The notes under the pieces are model-generated. The model made no database searches, was not told the origin of the DNA, and saw only the letters and a program-made list of their open reading frames with translations. This document shows positions 1 to 9,826 of a stretch of 64,000 bases of DNA, one piece after another (within the stretch, counting starts at the first letter, position 1; every line of letters starts with the position of its first letter). The DNA is from Meconema thalassinum (lineage: Eukaryota > Arthropoda > Insecta > Orthoptera > Tettigoniidae), in assembly GCA_946902985.2 (NCBI GenBank), contig OX336389.2:984558482-984622481 (forward strand), written 5' to 3'. Position numbers and translations under genes: made by a program.

Positions 1-208
1 GTTGAAGAGGTTGCCTATCACCACGGCGTTTGACGTGGGGCCAAGTCATCTCACCACGTGTAAAGCGCCCAAACCACTCAAAAACTTGTGTGTGGCTCTT
101 AGCATCCTCTTTAAAAGCCTGTTGAACCATTTGGTAAGCTTCTGTTGCCGATTTCTCAAGCAGTAAACACAATTTCAAACACACTATTTTTTCTTTTAAA
201 TCTGCCAT
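1..208 (-). pseudogene. Mariner-type transposase N-terminus, runs off left edge
   Basis: Reading the minus strand from an ATG at 206-208 gives 69 codons without a stop up to the window edge. The peptide begins MADLKEKIVCLKLCLL and contains TQVFEWFGRFTRGEM. That is the typical start of mariner/Mos1-like transposases: an N-terminal helix-turn-helix ending in a 'V.EWF.RF..GE' block. Family knowledge says this domain binds the terminal inverted repeat; the catalytic DDE part would lie left of position 1. Whether the gene is intact beyond the edge cannot be seen, so it is called a fragment. A possible 5' end of the element is at about 515, where CCCTG meets a TA. Confidence 0.75.
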
Positions 209-515
209 AACAACTTCGCAGTCGGAACAGGCCTACAGTAAGAGAAAAACAACACTACGATCAAACGGTCACATACAAACTGACGCCGTCTGGGCAGTTG
301 TTTCGTGAAGGTGTCTATTAACCCCATCTAACGGGAAAACTCTTTGCTACGTCCACAAATGGCAGCACACTCTCAGTCCGGATTCTTTGTGTACCCCCGA
401 GGGTGGACAGTCTTAGTCACATGTTAATTGATTTCAGGTTATATTTTCACATATTCCAGTAATTGGAATTGTTTTTGGGGTCACCGACTGAAAGTTATAA
501 TACCAATTCACCCTG
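209..515 (-). other. Putative mariner 5' leader and terminal end
   Basis: This non-coding stretch lies upstream of the mariner-type start codon. Its right edge reads on the minus strand as CAGGGTGAATTGGTATTATA next to a TA dinucleotide, as expected for a mariner terminus in a TA site. The opposite terminus lies outside the window, so the inverted repeat cannot be confirmed. A Penelope-like fragment (418-495) is embedded in it. Confidence 0.4.
418..495 (+). mobile_element. Penelope-like element 3'-end fragment (copy 1)
   Basis: About 75 bp matches the reverse complement of 23400-23480 with few differences; both share TTTCAGGTTAT, CACATATTCC and a CCAATTA/TAATTGG pair. The same block, more diverged, closes the 43485-44027 insertion. 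The other two copies carry a hammerhead-like hairpin upstream, which is why I place the family near Penelope-like elements. That family assignment is inference; the repeat relationship is seen directly. Confidence 0.5.
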
Positions 516-635
516 TATTATACAGTAGACAAGCTGAAACATTTGACAAATCTTCGCAGGGAGAATAGGAGAGACTTAAGTTATACAACCTACACGACAT
601 GAACTAGAAGGTTTGCTGTGTACACAATTGTTTTT

Positions 636-1708
636 TGATGTTGATTCATTTAGAGGCTTTGCAATATCGTAGTCATGTATCCCCTTGTACTTGGGTGTGT
701 GTGTAATTTGTCTAATTACTTGTATCCTCGTAATGGCAGCACTAGTGTGTGTACTGTATTTGTTAGTGAGGTTAGCATTTGGGTAGGTGGCAACCACGGC
801 CTTAAGTTGCGTGCCATCCCCGCTTTAACCTGGATTTGAGGCGGGGAAACCACGCAAAAACACTTCTAGGATGGCTGAATTAGGAATCGAACCCACCTCT
901 TCTCAGTTCTGTCTCAAGTGGTTGAAGTGGCCCATTCTAGCCCTTATACCAGAATTACAATTCTTGGTAAAGCTGCGAATCGAACCCACCTCTTCTCAGT
1001 TCTGCCTCAAGTGGCTGAATAAACCCCTTTCTAGCCCTTATACCAGAATTACATTTCTTGGTAAAGCTGGGAATCGAACCCACCTCTTGTCAGTTCTGCC
1101 TCAAGTGGCTGAATAAACCCCCATTCTATCCCTTATACCAGAATTACATTTCTTGGTAAAGCTGGGAATCGAACCCACCTCTTCTCAGTTCTGCCTCAAG
1201 TGGCTGAATAAACCCCCATTCTAGCACTTATACCAGAATTACATTTCTTGGTAAAGTTGGGAATCGAACCCACCTCTTCTCAGTTCTGTCTCAAGTGGTT
1301 GAAGTGGCCCATTCTAGCCCTTATACCAGAATTACATTTCTTGGTAAAGCTGGGAATCGAACCCACCTCTTCTCAATTCTGCCTCAAGTGGCTGAATAAA
1401 CCCCCATTCTAGCCCTTATACCAGAATTACATTTCTTGGTAAAGCTGGGAATCGAACCCACCTCTTCTCAGTTCTGTCTCAAGTGGCTGAATAAACCCCC
1501 ATTCTAGCCCTTATACCAGAATTACATTTCTTGGTAAAGCTGGGAATCGAACCCACCTCTTCTCAGTTCTGTCTCAAGTGGCTGAATAAACCCCCGTTCC
1601 AGCCCTTGAGTAGAATTACATTTTTTAGCAGAGCCGGGAATCAAACCCAGACCTCCGCGATTACAGCCAAAAATACAAGCCACTACGCTACGAGGTGGAC
1701 CTGCATGT
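636..1708 (-). mobile_element. SINE-A copy 1, with internal 94-bp tandem expansion
   Basis: A tRNA-derived SINE on the minus strand. The tail is at the left (ACTTGGGTGTGTG, 'taatttgtct'), then the central domain (gtggcaaccacggcctt), and the tRNA-like head is at the right, ending near the box A region 'cgtagcgtagtgg' (reverse complement, about 1690-1705). A normal copy such as 11634-12035 is about 400 bp; this one is 1.07 kb because the segment between its two GGTTCGATTCC-like motifs is repeated about eight times. RNA polymerase III transcription would be expected for the family. Confidence 0.85.
872..1622. repeat. 94-bp tandem array inside SINE-A copy 1
   Basis: The phrase TTCTTGGTAAAGCTG recurs at 961, 1055, 1150, 1245, 1338, 1433 and 1528, a period of 93-95 bp. 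Each unit carries one GGGAATCGAACCC followed by 'acctcttctcag', so each is a fusion of the two copies of that motif found in a normal SINE-A. Units differ by only a few substitutions, which indicates recent expansion. Reading frames here merely translate the repeat. Confidence 0.93.
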
Positions 1709-1709
1709 A

Positions 1710-2434
1710 TAGGTCACAGTGTACGCCCGTGACTATTAGGAAGATTAGTCTAATTCGGGATACACATTTTACCGAATTTGTGCAAAACGTCGGTACTAAC
1801 ATACAATTAAGAAATGTATTTCGGAAAAGTTGTGCCATTCACCCTTTGATACGAAATTGGCGTGTGAATTTTAGTGGCTTGTTTTGATATCACAGCGCGA
1901 AAGGTACTTCAATGCCGAACACTATGGCGCAGAGGGGTACAGGTTGGATTACGGTTTATTTTTATTTATGAATGGGAATCATAATTATTATGCTTCCCTT
2001 CTTTAAGTTAATCCTGGAACTAGCCCTGCATTTCTATGATTCGTAGCCTATAACTTGACGACAGCAGACCGTAACAATGAATTGATGCGACCACGACTGG
2101 TTTATTGCTTTGTGTGTGGCAGACCAAGCTCACCGCAGCGCAGAACAGGCTCACAAATTTATGACTGTGGTTGGTTCTGCAAGCACTGTGGTGCAGCTGC
2201 CTGCATGGGATTGCAGCAAGCCGTTTTTGAGAACGAATTTTAACGTAGTCGTAAAGAACTTGAGCTGCAGTAGGAAACAAGAAACAATCACCTACCGGTG
2301 TACCGCAGAGTCTGCCCATGGTTGCCAGACTTACGTTTTTTGTCTCATCATTACGGCATTTGCTCTATTTGTTCCACGTACGGTAAAGTCTAAGAACAAT
2401 AGTGTTTGGGTTCTGTTTTCCTCTCCTTCTACAC
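1710..2434. other. Unassigned stretch before the hAT-like element
   Basis: I recognise no gene or repeat here. A short frame at 2055-2243 has several cysteines (CFVC, CKHC) but no other support. The last 8 bases (2427-2434) are the target duplication of the hAT-like element. Confidence 0.4.
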
Positions 2435-3443
2435 CAGGGCCACCCAAACCCACTTCACTTGCAGGGCCACTAATTAACGTTAACATCGGTCGCGGGCCAT
2501 TTGCACAGTGTAACAAAATGTATAACTTTCATACAGGCGTGGTTGGTAAAGTTCCATCATGAAGGCAGAGGGTGTTATATGTACTTCTCAGCATTTGTAC
2601 GAAGTAATCGATGAAATTTAATTGACATAGGAATAAATTAAGCTGTTAAAAGCATGAGATAGCTTTTTGTATAAAATCTATTAAAGAAAGCTTTCCAGTT
2701 GGTCAACCCAAATTACGCCCATTCACATTAGGCGGGAAAATGGGTATTTATATACCCTAACCTAAAAGACGTATCTTATGTTAGGGTATATAGAGTAAAT
2801 ACTTGATTTCCCGCCTAATGTGATTGGGTACTATTTGTGTTGACCGACTAGAAAGCTTTCGTTAATAGGACTACGCGACACTGCAAAATGGCTTCTATCA
2901 CTTCAATAAAAGCTATTACCAACATTGAAGTAATTTAACGTCATATTTCTCTTTTAAGACCACCTCGTATGAGTGAATTATTTTGTTGGGGCCGAAAGCA
3001 TGCGTTTCCCGCAATAAGTTGCAATTTCCTTAAGTAGTACAATTTGTTTGCGAGCAATAGATCTATAGCTTTAGGATATGTTCGCATGGTATTTATTTGC
3101 TTGCATTGGCAATACTTCAGAGCCAGTGGTCTTATCTCTCAGAATTCCCATATACAAGAGTGGCCGACCTAATCGTTTCATGGTCCTCGTGGCGGAGGGT
3201 GGACTTGCAAACTTAACAATGCATCGTCTATTTTCACTACCCTCTACTGGACAAGGATGCACAAAACTGCCTGATATACCTCAAATCATATTTGGGCTTA
3301 CGTTTGAGGAAGAAACGTTTGTGTAGCATTGTCCGTTCTGTGTATCTCTCTGAAACTACAGTATGTCAGGTGGGTTAGGCGGGCCACAGAAAAAGCCTTG
3401 GCGGGCATGATATGGCCCGTGGACCGTAGTTTGGACGACCCTG
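2435..3443. mobile_element. Non-autonomous hAT-like element with 8-bp target duplication
   Basis: The element starts CAGGGCCACCCAAAC and ends, on the opposite strand, CAGGGTCGTCCAAAC: a terminal inverted repeat with 12 of 15 matches. It is flanked by a perfect 8-bp direct repeat TTCTACAC at 2427-2434 and 3444-3451. Eight-base duplications and CAGGG-type ends are hallmarks of the hAT superfamily. At about 1.0 kb, with no frame resembling a transposase, it must have been mobilised in trans. It contains a nested fold-back element (2685-2861). Confidence 0.87.
2685..2861. mobile_element. Fold-back MITE in a TTAA site, nested in the hAT-like element
   Basis: Two arms of about 80 bp are inverted copies of each other: left arm with GGTCAACCC, CACATTAGGCGGGAAA and TATACCCTAAC, right arm with the reverse complements. 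Only a dozen or so bases separate them, so the whole element folds into one hairpin. TTAA flanks both sides (2681-2684 and 2862-2865). TTAA duplication is typical of piggyBac-type mobilisation, but a fold-back of this kind could have another origin. Confidence 0.82.
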
Positions 3444-3469
3444 TTCTACACTAACAAGGCCTATGCACG

Positions 3470-3945
3470 TTCTAACTTGCATATGGAGAGGGAAATGCTG
3501 AGCGACCCAACCTACATTAAGGGTTGGCCTATCTTTCTCGTCTCATTTCTAACTTGCACATGGAGAGGGAAATGCTGAGCGACCCAACCCACATTAATAT
3601 GGGTAGGCCTATCTTTCTCGTCTCATTTCTAACTTGCATATGGAGAGGGAAATGCTGAGCGACCCAACCCACATTAATAAGGGTAGGCCTATCTTTCTCG
3701 TCCCATTTCTAACTTGCATATGGAGAGGGCAATGCTGAGCGACCCGACCAAGATTAAGGGTAGGCCTATCTTTCTCGTCTCATTTCTAACTTGCATATGA
3801 AGAGGGCAATGCTTAGCAACCCGACCCACATTATGGGTAGGCCTATCATTCTTGTCTCATTTCTAACTTGCATATGGAGAGGGCAATGCTGAGCGGCCCA
3901 GATTAAGGGTATGCCTATCTTTCTCGTCTCATATTTGCAACAAAA
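3470..3945. repeat. 77-80 bp minisatellite, about 6 copies
   Basis: CTAACTTGC recurs at 3472, 3549, 3629, 3709, 3786 and 3863, so unit lengths are 77, 80, 80, 77 and 77. Units contain ATGGAGAGGG, ATGCTGAGCGACCC and TAGGCCTATC. The 3-bp length difference comes from 'attaat' versus 'att' before the GGGTAGGCC block. It begins about 25 bp after the hAT-like element. Confidence 0.92.
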
Positions 3946-4335
3946 TACATTCCTTGCAGCAATAATGTTGAAAACATTTCTGTGTGTTCTACAGGGTGTC
4001 AAGGAGAAAGGTTCCAATATTCACAGATGAGTTATGCAATAAACAAAGAGAAACGTTCATATAAACATTGGTCGTAAAATGTAATGTATAGGCCTATCTT
4101 CAGAATCATGGTCTTAATTTATTTATCAATTTATTTTCTTTCTTTTTTACATTAATGGCGTTGGGCCACATGAACCATGCAGCCAGCGTAATACAGCATC
4201 GACCTTCTCTATAGAACGGAGGCTTGCAGGAGCCGCGTGGCGGGTTAGGTCACCATGAGTCACGGCCAGATAACTAGCATGTAAAGCCCCAGTTGCTGCC
4301 ATAGCATTGATTGCATGCGCATCTGGCAAGATACC

Positions 4336-4608
4336 GAACTCCCCCCTCCACTACCCCCACCCCTCTTGTCACTACAGCCCATGAAAGGCCTACCAAGCGA
4401 CCGCTTCCCGTACATTTGGCCTGCAGATGTAGGAGTGACGCGTGGTCAGCGCATCAGGCTCTCTCGGCCATTAATCATCGTTTTCGTGGCTGGGACGCTG
4501 TCTCACTGTCAGACGAGTGTACCCCGTTCCCAAAATCCCTGGCGGAGCCGGGAATCGAACCTTAAGCCTCCAGGTAAGAGGCAGATGCGCAACCCACACA
4601 ACGGGGCC
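4336..4608 (-). mobile_element. SINE-G, inserted in transposon copy 1
   Basis: A tRNA-like head lies at the right on the minus strand: the reverse complement of 4540-4608 carries GGCCCCGTTGTG, a 'GGTTGCGCATCTG' box A region and GGTTCGATTCCCGG as box B. An 11-bp target duplication GGCAAGATACC flanks it at 4325-4335 and 4609-4619. Removing the insert restores continuity with transposon copy 2, which has CAAGATACCTTAG uninterrupted. The insertion is therefore younger than the transposon. Confidence 0.85.
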
Positions 4609-4774
4609 GGCAAGATACCTTAGTTGAGATAATTAAGACTTGTGGTGAAGTACTGTAGCCTACCTCGTATCCCGTGAACATAATTGTGTATAGAAGAAAA
4701 CATCGAATTTTCGTAGTTGAAACTAATCTTCTCAAGAACTCTTCCAGTAAATGTGCTCGTACGTATCAGCGCTG

Positions 4775-4921
4775 TGCGATTTTTACTTGTGGAGGAACCT
4801 CATACAAAACGTACACAGAAGCAATCCGCGTACTCTGGAGGCTCTCGAGAACGAAATAACTGCACTGATGAATTACAGCGAGTGTATCAAATATTCCTGC
4901 GTTGGCGCAATGTGTGTTTAG
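4775..4921 (+). pseudogene. Transposase C-terminal remnant (copy 1)
   Basis: The frame starting at 4775 reads CDFYLWRNL followed by SNPRTLEALENEIT and runs to a stop. 'P.D...CDFYLWG.LK..V....P.TLEEL...I' is the C-terminal signature of mariner-like transposases of the type common in insects, containing the last acidic catalytic position. The upstream part is missing or frameshifted. Copy 2 preserves the same segment better (TPCDFYLWMNLKQKVY). Confidence 0.75.
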
Positions 4922-5220
4922 AAAATGAAGGACAGCATTTCCAGCAACTACTCTGGAATTCATGTAAGTATTGATGATTATTAAATACGTTACAAAGTGT
5001 AAATGTGCTGAACTATTTGGGCACTACCCTGCTGCTAACGCCAGTGCCTTGCTCGACAGGCTGCAACACACAGTGGCCCTTTCAGCCACACGGCCCCTGC
5101 GATGTTCCGTTCTAAGGAGAAGGACCTCACTGTACATGAATGCTGCAAGATTCAAGGGCCTGCAAGAGACAGAGAGGAACTGCAAGGAAGAGTACATAAA
5201 TACATAATAGTACATTATGC

Positions 5221-5331
5221 AACGAGCCTATAATGGCTATAATTAAGACACGAGTATGTTTATAAAACGAGCTTTAGCGAGTTTTATAATTTCCATACGA
5301 GTGTCTTAATTACCATTATAGGCGAGTTGCA
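5221..5331. repeat. Inverted repeat, about 38-bp arms
   Basis: GCCTATAATGG and AATTAAGACAC in the left arm are mirrored by GTGTCTTAATT and CCATTATAGGC in the right arm. The short centre contains an ATAAAAC...GTTTTAT pair. It resembles a small fold-back element, but I cannot define target duplications. Confidence 0.65.
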
Positions 5332-5339
5332 TACGACTG

Positions 5340-5853
5340 TTTATGTTCGACGATAATTATAACTTAATTATATGTTTTAACATAAATATTCATAAATATC
5401 TGTTCAGTAACTAGAATTTTGTGATCGGGTGGTGCGCTAGGTAGCATATCTCCGTGTTCCAAGCTCTCTGGCCGACCGACGCATGCGCTCTGTGTGCTTC
5501 AATGCCATATGTGCAGATCGTTAAACAGTATTCAGTAAAACTGTCACCGTAGTCGTTTGAAATCAACGCGCTATGTAGAAATTGGATTGGGTATATTAAG
5601 GTACAGTGCTATTTCTTGTCTCATATTCACCAGTTTATTTACGCGAACATATGGACGGTGCACTTTCGGTAATTTATATAGACATGTTGGATTTTGAGCG
5701 CATGCGCGAAGGTATCCTTATCTAATTGGTCAAACAACTGTTTCTTGCGCTGTGATTGGTGGGAGAAACTGTTTCATAATGAAAAATAGTGTTATAATGA
5801 CCATCATTATGAAACAGTTTTCAGACACATAACAGTCAGGGTCGAACATAAAG
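5340..5853. mobile_element. Possible MITE with TTTATGTTCGAC ends
   Basis: TTTATGTTCGAC at 5341-5352 is matched by GTCGAACATAAA at 5841-5852. Near the right end, AAACTGTTTCATAATGA and TCATTATGAAACAGTTT (about 5768-5821) form a perfect 17-bp stem. The interior has no recognisable gene and includes 5400-5750 of ordinary AT-rich sequence. Without a clear target duplication this is tentative. Confidence 0.4.
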
Positions 5854-5984
5854 ACAATAAAACGACTCAAAGTGGGTCTGAATCGTTTAATTGTGAGTCA
5901 TTGTTTAGAAACACTTGTGGCCGAGAACGTAAAACACATACATACACACACACACAGGCCCTAAATTATATCCGATGAACTACT

Positions 5985-6226
5985 CTGTAGAACAACAAAT
6001 CAACTTCCAACCATGATGGAAATCAGGAGGCGGAATTGGAAATGGTATCTTAAAATAGCCAGTAGGATCTGCAGAACGAACAGCATTGGAATGGAACCTG
6101 CAAGGTGCACGAAGGAAAGGTCGTCCTGGGAAGAAATGGAGGAGGACCGTAGAGAAAGAAGCACTTTCAGTGGGGAAGACCTGGAAGGAAGGATGTTGTG
6201 TGGTAAGTTAGAACAAGATGAATAAT
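5985..6226 (+). pseudogene. LINE 3' coding fragment (GRP..WRR block)
   Basis: The frame covering 6088-6216 reads EWNLQGARRKGRPGKKWRRT followed by VEKEALSVGKTWKEG and a stop. 'W.pqG.rkrGRP...WRR...E.....GktW' is the C-terminal tail of many non-LTR retrotransposon polyproteins, downstream of the reverse transcriptase. Only this end survives, as expected for a 5'-truncated copy. The clade cannot be set from so little. Confidence 0.65.
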
Positions 6227-6977
6227 TACAGGAATTGCAAAACTCAGTCCCACTGCTCCTTCGTGTTTGGCATTACAAACAAAATCTTGTTTACCGTTTA
6301 ATTCCATTGACCAATCCATACAGCTGCTTATAGTGATATCAGTTCAAGGACATTTATCGATGACTAGGTTTCGTTGTCAGGTTCATGGAGTAAAGGAGGG
6401 TAGTTTCTGGGCCATATCCCAGTCACTGAAGAAAAGTTATGTGACAGAAACTCGTCGGACAGTCCAGTACTCTAAATTGTTTGTATTGGATTTAGATAAT
6501 CTATGAGGAATAAAGTGCTTACTATCCTTGAAATCTACGGCAACTCAACCTTCGTTGAGAGTTAGACACAGTAATATACATAAAAGAGTTCTGAAATTAA
6601 TCGATCAGTGGCGGCTGGAGGATAACTATTCTGGGTGTTGCACTATTTTCACTATGTAGAGGAGAGGGAGGCGGCTGTAGGGTAAATACGACGGTATACA
6701 CGCGTGCGATATAACTGATGTAGTTTATTCATCACAAATGTCGCAGTCCAGAGAACATCACATTCACCTCAGGATTAAATGGATTATATTTAAATATCTC
6801 CAGGAGAACAAAAGAGAATAAGCTATAGTCTACACGAGGCCGAGAAAGAACCGCAAGTTCTGCACTCACGTGAAAATTGCACTGCGAGACAATGGTATCG
6901 GCAGTAGACGGTGCATCTCGGGTGTCTTCGCCCACCCCTCTCTTCCCTTGTTGCAATCAGCGAGCAACGACCAGCCG
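6227..6977. other. Unassigned stretch
   Basis: No gene recognised. CAGTGGCGGCTGG at about 6605 resembles the end of some DNA transposons, but no partner end is visible nearby. Confidence 0.3.
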
Positions 6978-7060
6978 ACCTGGAAGTGGTTTTCCGTGGC
7001 TTCCCACTTCTACACTCCAGGAAATTGCTGAGATGGTTCCTAACTTAGCCCTGGATGACA
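6978..7060 (+). mobile_element. SINE-A central-domain fragment
   Basis: The stretch GGAAGTGGTTTTCCGTGGC, CCCACTTCTAC and GATGGTTCCTAACTTA matches the SINE-A central domain seen at 11800-11870. Head and tail are absent, so this is a degraded fragment. Confidence 0.65.
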
Positions 7061-7296
7061 GCACTACGAGTAAGGTGCGGTGTGTACGAACCCTACTTAC
7101 TAATGTTTAAATATAATTAGTGGAAACATTTTGAACTTACCTTTAATACATTGATCTTACTAACCTAATATCAATTTATTGCAAAGAAAATGGAAGCTTT
7201 TAATAATTCGAGTCAGTATAGAACATACAGAAAGAAACTGTTTCAAAGTAATCTTCTAAAATATGCTTTTCAGAAAAGAGGTTATTTTCACACTTT

Positions 7297-7542
7297 TCAA
7301 CCAATGCAGCTGTTACAGGTGATCACTTTATTTTCCTGACATACAGGTCTATTACAAACACCACAGAGAACTTTGGTTTTGCGGTCTGTACTTCTCGGAC
7401 AGACATAGCATTGCACAACAGGAAAAGCATTGCATTGTGTAAGGTGGGGTGCGACACCACCCCAAGGTCTGCGCCAGGTAACTGATAAATACGCAGACCA
7501 AAGCTCAAAGTGGCACTGACTACCTACTGGCGACACAAACAA
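7297..7542 (-). pseudogene. piggyBac-type transposase C-terminal cysteine finger
   Basis: The minus-strand frame ends with CYVCPRSTDRKTKVLCGVC followed by NRPVCQENK and CNSC. Spaced CxxC pairs followed by LC..CN.P.C match the C-terminal zinc-binding domain of piggyBac-family transposases, which binds DNA ends. The DDD catalytic core is missing; the frame begins only about 40 residues upstream of the finger. The sequence left of it (7100-7296) is AT-rich and could be the element's 3' end. Confidence 0.7.
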
Positions 7543-7642
7543 AGTCAGGGGAGATAAAATAAATCAGTGCTAGCAGCTTCAAACCATCCCAGAACAAAAA
7601 TACTCTGGGGTGAGCCTGGACCGCACCCTACTCATCCAGGGT

Positions 7643-7795
7643 TAAGGCCACGGCCACCTCCTCCCCAATTTACAAATATACACACACACTAGTACAGCCA
7701 TCACAACACAGGTTATCACACAAATTCCACACACACACACAAATACATGGGGAAATATGACTACGATGTTGCAATTTCTAAAATAAGCACCAACA
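7643..7795 (+). mobile_element. SINE-A tail fragment
   Basis: GTTAAGGCCACGGCCACCTC, then CACACTAGTACAGCCATCAC and ACACAGGTTATCA follow the order of the SINE-A tail in 11870-12030. The copy starts at the central/tail border and lacks the head. Confidence 0.8.
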
Positions 7796-7976
7796 GCAAT
7801 GAGTCGCAGGGAAGGTATCTCAATAAACTCGGGAGAATATTGTGATTGACGACTCCTAGGAGAGAGGTGGTGGTGAGGAGCGCAAACTGTTCCTTTTCGA
7901 AATAATTGCATTTTACTTATACTGTATTTGAGACCAGCAGCGGCTTCACTTTCTTATCTTATTCCTTTTGTCAGGA

Positions 7977-8205
7977 CTGGCTGCGTGACTCAGCGGCAAC
8001 GTTCTCGTCTGTTGTACTCAAGTTCGCAGGATCGAATCCTGGACAGTTAGTTGGCATTTGATGGTGCGCAAATGCGAGGGAGCCGTGTCAGTAGATTTAC
8101 TGGCACGTTAAAGATCCCCTTCGGGGCGAAATTCCGACACCCCGGCTTCTATATAAGCCACAGTTGTTAAAAGGGACGTACATTAACCCTTTGCCAGGAG
8201 AGAAG
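7977..8205 (+). mobile_element. SINE-C copy 1
   Basis: The head has GGCTGCGTGACTCAGCGGCA as a box A region and AGGATCGAATCCTGG as box B. The body contains GCGCAAATGCGAGGGAGCC and GATCCCCTTCGGGGC, and it ends near AAAAGGGACGTA. The same body occurs at 29633-29879, 30969-31195 and 44656-44882 on the minus strand. The self-complementary CCCCTTCGGGG is a stable hairpin in every long copy. Confidence 0.88.
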
Positions 8206-8412
8206 TAAATAATCTCCTTTCGTGCTAATACAGTAAAACCTGCCTAAAGCGGAACGCAATCGTTCCGGATTTATTTTTCCGTTTTCGCAGGTTCCGTTTT
8301 ACTAAGGGTTGAGTTTTAAACACACAAAATACACTACAAAGAAATACTGTATTATCGCGTAGGATTACTATGAAATAATTTGAATTTTTCCCACTTGAAA
8401 CAACACAATTAA

Positions 8413-8484
8413 TTATTTAGCCGGACGTTGGTTTTTCTCGTGTTCTTCAATAACTTTAATTTTCTCCTCCAGTTTAGAAGTCAT
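8413..8484 (-). pseudogene. Short pogo-type transposase N-terminal remnant
   Basis: The minus-strand frame reads MTSKLEEKIKVIEEHEKNQR and then stops after 24 residues. A start of the form 'lK.Kl.vI.ele.g.s' is common at the N-terminal DNA-binding domain of pogo/Tigger transposases. It is short and low-complexity, so the call depends on lying inside a pogo-like element. Confidence 0.4.
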
Positions 8485-9217
8485 TGCCACTGAATTACAG
8501 TACATAAATAAATGCAGTGCACAGTAAAATGAACACCTTTAAAGATTACTCACTGTTTTCTTTTACTCGTACTTCTACTCTCATTTGTCAGAAGGAAACT
8601 GTGGGTATTACAAGAGGTTTGGAGGAAGTAATGGTACAGATGTTGGGAAATGTAGCATACTTGCTCCATCTTTGAGGAAAAAATAGAGTTAATGTTTCCT
8701 AACACTTTGGTGCAAGTAGAGTCGCGCTCAAAATTTAGTACATAACTTTGTATTATAGATAAGATAATCCGTCTACTCTGATTTACAAAAGATGAACGGT
8801 GAAAGCTGTCATCCGCTTGAAGGGTGAGGTGAGGAGTGGAGACGAGAGGGGTAACGGTCTCCATGGCAACAGCGAGCAGTGTTGCAATGTATACCGACAC
8901 AGCAGTGAGCACATGATTTGACTCAGTGTTCTACTGTACCTTGACTCGTCATGGTCATTAAACCGCCAACAGGGGTGCTAACTTCCCCAGTATTTGTGTC
9001 TTCCTGCAAGCCTCTTGGAATGTTATGAGTCATGATCTGCCTCAGTGGCAACGCAGCATTTCCCCACGTGCTAGCTTTGACAGCTGTCAGCGACCATTAT
9101 TGGTAGTACAGAGTTATAGTCTGGTTATTTACGCCTACAGTTTCGGAATTTCTTTCCGTTTCCGCGTTAGGCAGTTTTCCGGTTTACAGTGTCAGCCGAA
9201 ATAAATCAGAAAACTCT

Positions 9218-9826
9218 ATGGAGATCAAATTGGCAGGCGAAAAGCTGAAGGAAGTAGGAGACTTCTGTTACTTAGGAAGCAGAATAACCAGTGATGGACG
9301 AAGCAAAGAGGATATAAAAAGTAGGTTGGCTCAGGCAAGGAAAGCAATTCTACAAAAAAGGAATATGTTGACATCGAATATAGATTAAGGTATTAGGAAG
9401 TCATTTTTGAAAGCCCTTGTCTGGAGAGTGGCGCTCTATGGAAGTGAAACTTGGACTATTGGTGCAGCAGAAAAGAGGAGAATTGAAGCATTTGAAATGT
9501 GGTGTTACAGGAGAATGATCAAGATCAGATGGGTAGATAGGGTTACAAACGAAGAGGTATTAAGACGAGTGGGAGAGGAGAGATGTTTCTGGCGACTGCT
9601 AATGAAGAGAAGAGATAGGTTCGTAGGACACATAATAAGACACCCAGGAATAGCAAGCTTAGTTATGGAAGGAAGGGTCGAGGACAAGAACTGTAGGGGT
9701 AGACCAAGGTTAGAATATGTTAAACAGATTGCCTCGGATGTAGGGTGTGGTAGCTATGTAGAGATTAAACGATTAGCTCAGGACAGGGAGGCATGGAGGG
9801 CTGCATCAAACCAGTCAAAAGACTGA
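9218..9826 (+). pseudogene. 5'-truncated LINE: polyprotein C-terminus with one stop
   Basis: The frame from 9218 encodes FCYLGSRITSDGRSKEDIKS, then after a TAA at 9386-9388 continues with LYGSETWTIGAAEKRRIEAF, EMWCYRRMIKIRWVDRVTNE and EVLRRVGEERCFW. 'YLGs.it.DG....eI..Ri..A', 'YGsEtWtl' and 'FEMWCyRRml.i.W.d.vtNeeVL.R' are C-terminal hallmarks of endonuclease/reverse-transcriptase LINEs frequent in insects (RTE-like, uncertain). It ends with SNQSKD and a (CAA)n tail at 9831-9857. Apart from the single stop the frame is intact, so the copy is fairly young. It is inserted in the pogo-like element. Confidence 0.85.

Larger units (their letters stand above)
4194..5132 (+). mobile_element. TA-inserted DNA transposon relic, copy 1
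   Basis: Left end CAG....CCTTCTC followed by AGAACGG and right end (reverse complement) CAGTGAGGTCCTTCTC followed by AGAACGG form imperfect inverted repeats of about 25 bp. Both ends abut TA (4192-4193 and 5133-5134). A second copy lies at 10491-11174 in the opposite orientation. Interior sequence matches between copies, including a transposase C-terminal remnant, and a SINE has inserted at 4336-4608. The Tc1/mariner-like placement rests on the TA duplications and the transposase remnant. Confidence 0.8.

Noticed and set aside
871..1116. Repetitive peptide frame (EPTSSQFCLKW)
   Set aside because: It is the 94-bp SINE-derived repeat read in frame, not a protein.
2055..2243. Cysteine-containing small frame that might be a zinc finger
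   Set aside because: Cysteine spacing fits no family I know, the overlapping frames are equally open, and there is no repeat or gene context.
6605..6620. CAGTGGCGG transposon-like terminus
   Set aside because: No matching opposite end or target duplication was found; CCGCCACTGG at about 39273 is too far away to pair with confidence.
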